Positions 1-5,094 of a stretch of 5,094 nucleotides of DNA are shown here, in pieces. Origin of the DNA: an uncultured Blautia sp. (GTDB lineage: Bacteria; Bacillota; Clostridia; Lachnospirales; Lachnospiraceae); contig CAKRRX010000171.1 in the NCBI GenBank assembly GCA_934394595.1, forward strand, positions 1 to 5,094, read 5' to 3'. Position 1 is the first letter of the stretch; every line of letters begins with the position of its first letter. A program made the position numbers and the translations under genes. Below the pieces are notes generated by a model. The model searched no databases, had not been told where the DNA came from, and saw only the letters and a list, made by a program, of their open reading frames with translations.

Positions 1-1896
1 GAAGAAACTCTCGGATTTTCAGATGCTTCTGACAATGACAGGGAAATGGTGGAATTTGAATCTGAGGAAAATATAGCCGAGAATGACTCTGAGCTTCTTT
101 GGGTGACAGATGAAGATGAAGTACTTGCCGGTGCCCTTGCCAGTGAATGTATAAGTGCGGAAGATGGAATCAGTCTTTATTCCAATGAGGTTTATACAGG
201 AAGCTACGGAAACCAGCTGGATGGAAATGCCAGGGCGCTGTATGAGCAGATGGTACAGATTTATGTGACCGGATATGCGTCCATGGAAACACCTGTGTTT
301 ATATTTGAATTGCCCCAGCCAGTGGAATTTGACAACCTGAAAGTAGTGGATGGAAAGGTTGTGGACACAGAGGAATGTCTGGAAGCAAAGGCAATTCTGA
401 AGCTGGAGGTGCAGCTGGCAACAGATGCTTTTTGTTATGATTATCCGCAGGCGTTCTGGTTTCGAGGTACGAGCTATTCGCTTTCAACCCGTAGAATAGG
501 CAAAAATAACAGTCAGACACCAGAGACCAGCTTTGAGGGAAGGGGAAGCTTATTCAAAATCCAACTGAATCCCACAAAACAGGAAGTATATACCGATGCC
601 CATTTGCAGATGGGAGAGTTTATGAATGCAGTTCAGAGTACAGTGGCAGAACTGAATGCCCAGACGCAGGGGATGGATCAGTACCAAAAAGTAAAAGCAA
701 TTCATGATTACATCTGCAAACAGGTTACCTATGTGAATGATGGCTCAAAGCTGGTACACACAGCAGCACCGGCGTTTATCGGGGACAAAGGGTTTGTGTG
801 CGAGGGATATGCGAAAAGTATGAAAATCCTCTGTGATGCTATGGGGATTGACTGTGCGTGTGTGTGTGGCCTTGCAAAATCTACGTCTGCCGGAAGTGGT
901 GCGGCTCATATGTGGAATTATATCCAGATGGAGGATTCACGCTGGTACATGGTGGATGCCACATGGGATGACTCCGGAAACAAGGATCCTGTGCCGGATA
1001 CCTATCTTCTGGTAGGCAGGGAAAGTAAAGGCCTTTATATTACTATAGGGGAAGAGAGAACAGAATATACGTCTTTTTCCAATGGTGGGCTGGTGAATTT
1101 TGTTTTGCCGGTTCTGACTCAGAAATCCTATCTGGAAAATAATGGAAGTAGTGTGGCTCCAAGCCCCACCCCTATAGAAAGTCCCAAGCCCAGCGAAAAT
1201 CCCAAGCCGACCTCCGAACCAGCACCGGCAGCCAGCCCGACACCAACGGTCAGCCCGACACCGACGTCGACTGTGGCACCAACTGCGACTCCAACACCTG
1301 TACCGGCAGCCAGCCCGACACCAACGGTCAGCCCGACACCGACGCCGACTGTGGCACCAACTGCGACTCCAACACCTGTACCAACAGCCAGCCCAGCGCC
1401 TGGTACGTCAGCGGCACCTGCTCCTGGAAGTGCGATAACGATTCAGCGAAGCACTCTTCCTATGCGGGTGAAGCAGACCTGCAAAATATCAGGTAGCATC
1501 AAAGCTGTGAGATCCTCTAACAAAAAGATCGTCACAGTCAGCAAATCCGGAAAAATTGCAGCTCGAAAAACCGGCACTGCAACGGTTACTATTACTTTTA
1601 AAAATAAAACACAGAAAATCATAAAAGTAAAAGTGCAAAAAGGTATTGTAAAAACCACTTCTCTGCGTTTGAACAGAAAGTCAGTCACACTGGCAAGAAG
1701 AGGAAAGAAGTTCCAATTGAAAGTTACGGTGGCACCAATTACCAGTCAGCAGAAAGTTACCTATACAAGCTCCAACCATAAAGTGGCAATTGTAAATAAA
1801 AAGGGAAAAATAACAGCAAGAAAAAAAGGAACAGCCATTATTACTGTACGTTCCGGAAGCAAGAAAGCCCGCTGCAAAGTGAGAGTGAAAAGGTAA
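1..1896 (+). CDS. Secreted transglutaminase-like protein with Pro/Thr linker and two BIG2-type Ig-like domains (5' partial)
   Basis: Codons run open from base 1, so the gene begins upstream. The first in-window ATG (46) has no well-spaced ribosome binding site and no signal peptide behind it, so it is probably internal. Residues are counted from that Met. Residues 1-62 are acidic with no Lys or Arg. Residues about 210-320 form a transglutaminase-like (papain-fold) core: Cys252 in GFVCEGYAK, His288 in AAHMWNYI and Asp304 in VDATWDDS form the expected triad. Residues about 366-463 are a Pro/Thr/Ser/Ala-rich linker with a 26-residue tandem repeat. Residues 464-533 and 539-616 look like two BIG2-type Ig-like domains (pattern SxNxxVAxVxxxGKIxAxxxGTAxIT). 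These are packed with Lys/Arg and lack any Asp/Glu. There is no LPXTG anchor. In this family the core can be a cysteine protease or cross-linking enzyme; substrate unknown. Probably exported and held at the wall by charge (inference). A strong terminator follows the stop. Confidence 0.88.
   Translation, partial: EETLGFSDASDNDREMVEFESEENIAENDSELLWVTDEDEVLAGALASECISAEDGISLYSNEVYTGSYGNQLDGNARALYEQMVQIYVTGYASMETPVFIFELPQPVEFDNLKVVDGKVVDTEECLEAKAILKLEVQLATDAFCYDYPQAFWFRGTSYSLSTRRIGKNNSQTPETSFEGRGSLFKIQLNPTKQEVYTDAHLQMGEFMNAVQSTVAELNAQTQGMDQYQKVKAIHDYICKQVTYVNDGSKLVHTAAPAFIGDKGFVCEGYAKSMKILCDAMGIDCACVCGLAKSTSAGSGAAHMWNYIQMEDSRWYMVDATWDDSGNKDPVPDTYLLVGRESKGLYITIGEERTEYTSFSNGGLVNFVLPVLTQKSYLENNGSSVAPSPTPIESPKPSENPKPTSEPAPAASPTPTVSPTPTSTVAPTATPTPVPAASPTPTVSPTPTPTVAPTATPTPVPTASPAPGTSAAPAPGSAITIQRSTLPMRVKQTCKISGSIKAVRSSNKKIVTVSKSGKIAARKTGTATVTITFKNKTQKIIKVKVQKGIVKTTSLRLNRKSVTLARRGKKFQLKVTVAPITSQQKVTYTSSNHKVAIVNKKGKITARKKGTAIITVRSGSKKARCKVRVKR
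1224..1379 (+). repeat. 78-bp tandem direct repeat (two copies) in the linker of the transglutaminase-like gene
   Basis: Unit one is 1224-1301 and unit two is 1302-1379. By eye they differ at one base only (T at 1267, C at 1345), which changes Ser to Pro in the encoded 26-residue block. The unit length is a multiple of three, so the frame is kept. Each unit encodes residues of the type PAASPTPTVSPTPT followed by a VAPTATPTPV segment, and holds a shorter internal 18-bp repeat encoding (A/V)SPTPT. A degenerate third copy starts at 1380. The near identity implies recent duplication or homogenisation, so copy number may vary between strains. Confidence 0.92.
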
Positions 1897-1907
1897 AAGG
1901 ATTTTTC

Positions 1908-1936
1908 TTGCCCGTTGTTTGTCTGTGTAGTACAAT
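1908..1936 (+). promoter_or_regulatory. Candidate promoter for the GtrII-like gene, embedded in the terminator
   Basis: TTGCCC (1908-1913) is separated by 17 nt from TACAAT (1931-1936), matching the sigma-70/SigA consensus at 4 of 6 and 5 of 6 positions. Initiation near 1943 would give a leader of about 57 nt carrying only the 3' arm of the terminator hairpin, so the new transcript would not be terminated by it. No better promoter fits in the short gap between the upstream stop and the next gene. Readthrough from upstream is the alternative. Confidence 0.4.
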
Positions 1937-1970
1937 AAAAACTACATGAACAGGCAACGGGATTTTTATT
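1911..1970 (+). terminator. Intrinsic terminator after the transglutaminase-like gene
   Basis: The arms 1911-1931 and 1941-1961 pair over 21 positions with one C/A mismatch and several G-U pairs, around a 9-nt A-rich loop (1932-1940). The base of the stem is a solid CCCGTTG/CAACGGG helix, followed by a T run at 1963-1967. It lies 14 nt after the stop codon of the upstream gene, the normal place for a Rho-independent terminator, and separates that gene from the membrane protein gene. Confidence 0.9.
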
Positions 1971-1984
1971 GGATAAAGGGTTAA

Positions 1985-1993
1985 AGGGAGGAG
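1985..1993 (+). promoter_or_regulatory. Ribosome binding site of the GtrII-like gene
   Basis: AGGGAGGAG lies 6 nt before the ATG at 2000. This strong Shine-Dalgarno match fixes the start codon. Confidence 0.85.
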
Positions 1994-1999
1994 AAACAC

Positions 2000-3595
2000 A
2001 TGAATCCTTGGGACACAATAGTTTATTGGTACAAAAATATTTTTTGTAAAAGATGGAAAACTACATTTTTATCGGCGACTATAACCGGAATTCTGGCACA
2101 TTTTTTTTGCCTAGCCAATGTTTTAAATAATTATGACAGTATCATGAATGTGCCAGACGGAGTGGGAACTACAGTTAGTTCAGGACGTTGGTTTTTAATG
2201 TATATGGAAAAATTTCAGGACAAATTCTGGCAATCGTATTCACTTCCCTTTTTTAACGGCTTGATTACTATTTTAGTTCTTGCTGTTTGTGCATGCCTGA
2301 TTACAGAACTCTTTGGCATTCAGAATTCGTTAAATCGTATTCTGGTGGGAGCAATTATAGTGTGTTTTCCAACGATTACCAGTACTATGTTTTTTATGTT
2401 TTGTGCACCGCATTATGCTGTTGCTATTCTTTTTTCGATATTAGCAGTGTATTTCGTAGATAAAAAGAGATTTGGATGGATTGGTTCTATTTTTCTTCTC
2501 GCCTGTTCAATGGGAATTTATCAAGCGTACCTGCCGGTTACAACAAGTTTGATGGTATTGCTTTTGATCTGGAAATCCCTTCGTAAAGAATGTGACTGGA
2601 AAATAGTTTTGCAAAAGGGTATCAGATATTTTGGAGTCCTTGTATTAGGTTTTTTTGTTTATATGGGAATTACAAACCTGACATTGAAACATTATAATGT
2701 AGTTCTAAATGATTATCAGGGGATTAATAATATGGGAAAGGTTTCCATTAGTCAGATTCCTTTACTTATCCTTAAAATATATAAAAATTTTTACCATCTT
2801 ACAAAGCAGAATTATTGTGGAATAAGCAGTACATTTGTTATTCAGAAGGGGCTTATTATTCTGGGAATTTTATCTTTTATTTTGATTGTTCATTATCTGA
2901 TCGCCTATAAAAGAAGTATTGCGGAACGTTTTTTGATTATACTGCTTTTTATCTTGTTTCCAGTTGCTGCAGACAGTATTGAAATTATGTGTCCGCAGAG
3001 TTTTATTTATACTTTAATGGTTTACGGAATGGTGGTTGTATATTTAATTCCGATACTACTGATAGAGCTTTTTAATGACCGGAATCTTTTTACATATCAA
3101 ATTAAAAAACAGGCATGGAATTCAAAATTGAAACAGATTACTATCTGGGGCATTAGCCTTTGTATGATGGTTATGATTTGCAATTATATCTGGTCTTCAA
3201 ATGTAAATTATACGCTAATGTATTATACGGATGTAGAAACACAGGAATATTTATCTTCAATGGTGACTCGTATGCGTTCCGTAGAAAACTATACAACCGA
3301 TGCACCAGTAGCTTTTATAGGGAAAAATATTTCAGACCCATCTTATGCCGAAATATGGAAAAAAGTGGATGTAATTTACGGCGGAAATGAGTCTTCCTTG
3401 ATTAATCATTATTCCAGAAATCGTTTTATGAAGGTTCTTTTAAGCTACAAGTATAAGAAAGCAGATGCTTCACAGATTAAAATGCTGAAAGATATGAAAA
3501 AAGTTAAAGAAATGAACTGTTATCCAAATGATAATTCCATTAAAATGATCGATGGAATTCTTGTGGTAAAATTAGAAGAAAATACAGAAGAATGA
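2000..3595 (+). CDS. Polytopic membrane protein, GtrII-like glucosyltransferase family
   Basis: The 531-residue product has about ten to eleven hydrophobic membrane segments. The clearest are near residues 20-42, 84-105, 112-134, 137-153, 158-176, 179-192, 208-224, 285-303, 309-324, 335-356 and 380-398, followed by a soluble, charged C-terminal domain (about 400-531). The first extracytoplasmic loop carries NNYDSI (43-48) and SGRW (61-64), and GIYQAYLP lies at 172-179. This arrangement resembles the GtrII family (phage-type O-antigen glucosyltransferases and many Firmicute relatives), which move glucose from a lipid carrier onto a surface glycan outside the membrane. The acceptor here is unknown. 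The start is fixed by the strong ribosome binding site at 1985-1993. The gene stands alone: no gtrA flippase or gtrB (dolichol/undecaprenyl-phosphate glucose synthase) gene is in the window. It is visibly richer in A/T and in poly-T codons than both neighbours, which may reflect transfer or simply the Phe/Ile-rich membrane protein. The family call rests on motif memory, not a search. Confidence 0.7.
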   Translation: MNPWDTIVYWYKNIFCKRWKTTFLSATITGILAHFFCLANVLNNYDSIMNVPDGVGTTVSSGRWFLMYMEKFQDKFWQSYSLPFFNGLITILVLAVCACLITELFGIQNSLNRILVGAIIVCFPTITSTMFFMFCAPHYAVAILFSILAVYFVDKKRFGWIGSIFLLACSMGIYQAYLPVTTSLMVLLLIWKSLRKECDWKIVLQKGIRYFGVLVLGFFVYMGITNLTLKHYNVVLNDYQGINNMGKVSISQIPLLILKIYKNFYHLTKQNYCGISSTFVIQKGLIILGILSFILIVHYLIAYKRSIAERFLIILLFILFPVAADSIEIMCPQSFIYTLMVYGMVVVYLIPILLIELFNDRNLFTYQIKKQAWNSKLKQITIWGISLCMMVMICNYIWSSNVNYTLMYYTDVETQEYLSSMVTRMRSVENYTTDAPVAFIGKNISDPSYAEIWKKVDVIYGGNESSLINHYSRNRFMKVLLSYKYKKADASQIKMLKDMKKVKEMNCYPNDNSIKMIDGILVVKLEENTEE

Positions 3596-3676
3596 AAAAC
3601 AAAATGAACCAGTTACCATTTCTATAGATTGTGACGGCCAGGATGATTTCGAATAAAAATTTCTTAAAGTACTTTC

Positions 3677-3784
3677 TTGACGCAGAAATACCAGAAGAAA
3701 CGTAAGCGATCAGACCAGAGTCTGTATTTAAATATTGGTCTGCATGTGGTTCTCCATAAACGCATTCCGGAACAGCTGGAATAA
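3677..3784 (+). pseudogene. Possible remnant of a small basic protein gene
   Basis: An open stretch from a TTG at 3677 to the TAA at 3782-3784 encodes 35 residues with a protein-like look: a basic head (KKRKRSDQS), then LYLNIGLHVVLHKRIPEQLE. Just upstream, other frames also read like protein: EPVTISIDCDGQDDFE ending at about 3656 (frame 3), and the 20-residue MISNKNFLKYFLDAEIPEET from the ATG at 3643. A broken gene with frameshifts would give this pattern, and the inverted repeat at 3799-3842 sits where its terminator would be. No ribosome binding site supports translation now and the family is not recognised. Chance open reading in noncoding DNA remains a real alternative. Confidence 0.25.
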
Positions 3785-3798
3785 ATCAAAGAATAAAC

Positions 3799-3842
3799 GT
3801 AAGCGCTTAATTTTCAAGTATCATAGAAAATTAAGCGCTTAC
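3799..3842. repeat. 17-bp perfect inverted repeat with palindromic arms (terminator-like or operator-like)
   Basis: Arms 3799-3815 and 3826-3842 are perfectly complementary over 17 bp around a 10-nt loop. Four more pairs (AAAC with GTTT) are possible after a 3-nt bulge. Each arm itself contains the palindrome TAAGCGCTTA (3800-3809 and 3832-3841). The sequence after the right arm on the + strand is only weakly T-rich; the minus-strand tail beyond the left arm is somewhat richer in T. It could therefore be a weak or bidirectional terminator insulating the fab operon. The GTAAGCGCTTA core also matches 11 of 14 positions of a cre-like, LacI-family operator form (TGTAAGCGCTTACA), so a protein-binding role is possible. 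Confidence 0.6.
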
Positions 3843-3953
3843 TGCGTTTCTAATACTTACTTGGTGTAGAGGCTGATTTAACCAGTTGTTTGGAGCGTAC
3901 TCCTACTTTTGGGGGATTTATTTTCGGAAGTTCACATATCACGGAATTTTTTA

Positions 3954-3981
3954 TTGACAAACTGAAAAAATGTGATATACT
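3954..3981 (+). promoter_or_regulatory. SigA-type promoter of the fabH-acpP operon
   Basis: A perfect -35 TTGACA (3954-3959) is separated by 16 nt from TATACT (3976-3981), which carries an extended -10 TG at 3973-3974. A T run lies just upstream of the -35 box. The expected transcription start is near 3988, giving a leader of about 48 nt before fabH. Confidence 0.85.
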
Positions 3982-3993
3982 TTGATAATCAAA
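3981..3993. promoter_or_regulatory. FabT-like operator overlapping the fabH promoter start region
   Basis: TTTGATAATCAAA is a perfect 13-nt palindrome around a central A. It begins at the last base of the -10 box and covers the likely start site, so a bound repressor would block RNA polymerase. The sequence closely matches the known binding motif of FabT, the MarR-family repressor of fatty-acid synthesis in streptococci, lactococci and relatives. Assignment to FabT is by motif recall and gene context; no regulator gene lies in the window. Confidence 0.65.
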
Positions 3994-4025
3994 CTACTTT
4001 AAAATAAAAATAAAGGAAACATACC

Positions 4026-4032
4026 TGGAGGT
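4026..4032 (+). promoter_or_regulatory. Ribosome binding site of fabH
   Basis: TGGAGGT, with GGAGG at 4027-4031, is 4 nt from the ATG at 4036. The spacing is short but there is no other in-frame start nearby, and the product then begins exactly as FabH proteins do. Confidence 0.75.
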
Positions 4033-4035
4033 ATT

Positions 4036-5004
4036 ATGTTTGGAAAAATAAAAGGAACCGGTTCTTATCTGCCGGTACAGGTGTGGGACAATGAACGGCT
4101 CTCACACATGGTGGATACAAGTGATGAATGGATCAGGGGGCGGACCGGAATCCGGCAGCGGCACATTGCTGCGGAGAAGGAAACCGTATCCCAGATGGCA
4201 GCAAAAGCAGCAGAGGCAGCTCTTGAAAATGCAGGAATACAGGCAGAAGAAATTCAGCTGATTCTGGTATCTACCATGTCTGCAGAGCAGATCATGCCCT
4301 GTGTGGCATGTGAAGTACAAAAGCAGATCGGCGCTGTAAATGCAGTCTGTTTCGATCTGAACAGCGCCTGTACAGGATTTCTTCTGGCGCTGAATACAGC
4401 GCAGGCTTATCTGGGACAGAAAATCTATGATACAGCACTGGTGATCGGTGCGGAGGCACTTTCTCATCTTACCAACTGGCAGGACAGAAGTACTTGTGTA
4501 TTGTTCGGCGATGGCGCCGGGGCTGTGGTATTAAAAACAGAGGAGTCAGCTCAATATATTCAGGTTTCCCATTCTATTGGTGAAGATGGAGCAGCCCTTA
4601 CCTGTGCCAGCCGTAATCAGCAGAAATTCGTAAAATCAGATGCAGATTTGTCAGAAACCTATATGCAAATGGATGGAAAAGAAGTCTTTAAGTTTGCTGT
4701 TTCAAAGGTTCCAAAGGTAATCGAAGCGGTACTTCAAAAAGCCGGGAAGACAAAAGATGAAATCCGGTATTATATGCTTCATCAGGCAAATCTGAGAATT
4801 GTTTCCTCAGTGGCAAAGCATATGAAAGAACCACTGGAAAAGTATCCCACAAACATTGAAAATATGGGAAATACTTCCTCTGCCAGCATTCCTCTTCTTC
4901 TGGATGAGTGGAATCGAAGGGGAAAAATAAATGCGGGAGACTGGTTGATCCTTTCCGGATTTGGAGGGGGACTTACCTATGGCGCAAGCCTTCTGAACTG
5001 GTAA
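4036..5004 (+). CDS. fabH: Beta-ketoacyl-ACP synthase III (FabH)
   Basis: The 322-residue product (E. coli FabH is 317) condenses acetyl-CoA or another short acyl-CoA primer with malonyl-ACP, starting type II fatty-acid synthesis in the cytoplasm. The catalytic triad is complete: Cys112 in NSACTGF, His249 in the HQAN motif and Asn279 in GNTSSAS. The family head KIKGTGSYLP (4-13), the DEWIRGRTGIRQRHI block (30-44, with CoA-contact positions Trp32 and Arg36), the FGDGAGAVVL segment and the C-terminal SGFGGGLTYGASLL motif are all present, so the enzyme looks intact. acpP follows 26 nt downstream, the usual gene order at the head of a Firmicute fab operon. Expression is likely set by the strong promoter at 3954-3981 and the FabT-like operator at 3981-3993. 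Primer preference (acetyl or branched) cannot be read from the sequence with confidence. Confidence 0.97.
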   Translation: MFGKIKGTGSYLPVQVWDNERLSHMVDTSDEWIRGRTGIRQRHIAAEKETVSQMAAKAAEAALENAGIQAEEIQLILVSTMSAEQIMPCVACEVQKQIGAVNAVCFDLNSACTGFLLALNTAQAYLGQKIYDTALVIGAEALSHLTNWQDRSTCVLFGDGAGAVVLKTEESAQYIQVSHSIGEDGAALTCASRNQQKFVKSDADLSETYMQMDGKEVFKFAVSKVPKVIEAVLQKAGKTKDEIRYYMLHQANLRIVSSVAKHMKEPLEKYPTNIENMGNTSSASIPLLLDEWNRRGKINAGDWLILSGFGGGLTYGASLLNW

Positions 5005-5017
5005 ATAAAAGAGAAAA

Positions 5018-5023
5018 AAGGAG
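5018..5023 (+). promoter_or_regulatory. Ribosome binding site of acpP
   Basis: AAGGAG lies 7 nt before the ATG at 5031, an ideal spacing. No terminator or promoter is seen between fabH and this gene, which supports co-transcription. Confidence 0.85.
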
Positions 5024-5030
5024 AATAAAA

Positions 5031-5094
5031 ATGTTAGAAAAAATCAAAGAAATCGCAGCAGATTCATTAGGAGCAGACGTAAATGGACTTACAG
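5031..5094 (+). CDS. acpP: Acyl carrier protein, 5' part only (runs off the window)
   Basis: Only 21 complete codons are present. The start MLEKIKEIAADSLGADVNGL is typical of helix I of acyl carrier protein, which normally has 75-80 residues; the phosphopantetheine Ser (DSL motif) would lie beyond the window. ACP carries the growing acyl chain through type II fatty-acid synthesis and is the partner of FabH, whose gene lies 26 nt upstream in the same apparent operon. The call rests on the short N-terminus together with this context; a good ribosome binding site fixes the start. Confidence 0.85.
   Translation, partial: MLEKIKEIAADSLGADVNGLT

Larger units (their letters stand above)
3596..4035. 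other. 440-bp intergenic region before fabH
   Basis: This gap holds, in order, a possible decayed small coding stretch (about 3594-3784 over several frames), an 11-nt direct repeat AAACGTAAGCG at 3698-3708 and 3795-3805, a small inverted repeat CAGACCA/TGGTCTG (3711-3717 and 3736-3742), a long perfect inverted repeat (3799-3842), a stretch without clear signals (3843-3950), and the fabH promoter, operator and ribosome binding site. The self-complementary 10-mers AAAGTACTTT (3666-3675) and TATTTAAATA (3725-3734) also occur. No tRNA, known riboswitch or substantial ORF was recognised. Confidence 0.6.

Noticed and set aside
46..48. ATG at 46 as the start of the first gene
   Set aside because: The frame is open back to base 1, no properly spaced ribosome binding site precedes it, and no signal peptide follows, unlike what is expected for this secreted protein type.
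299..520. 73-codon minus-strand open frame
   Set aside because: It is inside the transglutaminase-like gene, with low-complexity Pro/Leu content and no start signal.
833..1015. 60-codon + strand open frame in another frame
   Set aside because: It covers the catalytic region of the transglutaminase-like protein, whose own frame has the Cys-His-Asp motifs.
1224..1379. CRISPR-like repeats
   Set aside because: The two units are adjacent without spacers, are in frame, and encode a Pro/Thr linker.
1443..2018. Three overlapping minus-strand open frames over the Ig-like domains and terminator
   Set aside because: They are antisense to Lys-rich AAA/AAG codons (reading as Phe/Leu), overlap each other, and lack supporting ribosome binding sites.
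3160..3390. 76-codon + strand open frame in another frame
   Set aside because: It is within the GtrII-like gene and reads Tyr/Arg/Lys-rich noise.
3936..3978. ATATCAC (3936-3942) and GTGATAT (3972-3978) as an operator or riboswitch stem
   Set aside because: The 7-bp arms are AT-rich and 29 nt apart, and the right arm is part of the -10 region, so chance is likely and the stem would mostly precede the transcription start.
4102..4467. 121-codon open frame on the minus strand
   Set aside because: It lies wholly inside fabH, which has complete family motifs. The antisense product is Cys/His-rich in the random way typical of a shadow frame.

Overview
The window looks like chromosomal DNA of a Gram-positive Firmicute, most likely a gut Lachnospiraceae (Clostridia). 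This is an inference from the strong GGAGG-type ribosome binding sites, the moderately low GC, a secreted transglutaminase-like protein with C-terminal bacterial Ig-like (BIG2-type) domains, and a fabH-acpP pair that opens a fatty-acid synthesis operon. No RNA gene, CRISPR array or insertion sequence is visible.

Layout, all genes on the + strand. (1) Positions 1-1896 hold the 3' part of a large surface or secreted protein. It has an acidic N-terminal stretch, a transglutaminase-like core with a Cys-His-Asp triad, a Pro/Thr/Ser/Ala linker containing a near-perfect 78-bp tandem duplication, and two extremely basic Ig-like domains. Its true start and presumed signal peptide lie upstream of the window. 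(2) Positions 1911-1970 hold a strong intrinsic terminator; a plausible promoter for the next gene is embedded in it. (3) Positions 2000-3595 encode an AT-rich, polytopic membrane protein resembling the GtrII-type glucosyltransferase family. (4) Positions 3596-4035 are a 440-bp gap with a possible decayed small gene, a 17-bp perfect inverted repeat whose arms each contain the palindrome TAAGCGCTTA, and then a near-consensus promoter with a 13-nt FabT-like palindrome at the start site. (5) Positions 4036-5004 encode FabH (beta-ketoacyl-ACP synthase III), followed 26 nt later by the start of acpP, which runs off the window end.

The first two genes appear to be independent cell-surface or glycan functions. 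The terminator and the large gap separate them from the fatty-acid operon. FabH makes the first condensation product on the acyl carrier protein encoded by the next gene, and the operator candidate suggests lipid-responsive repression by a MarR-family regulator. I see no clear evidence of a wholly new system. The most unusual points are the supercharged C-terminus of the first protein, the promoter nested in the terminator, and the structured gap before fabH.
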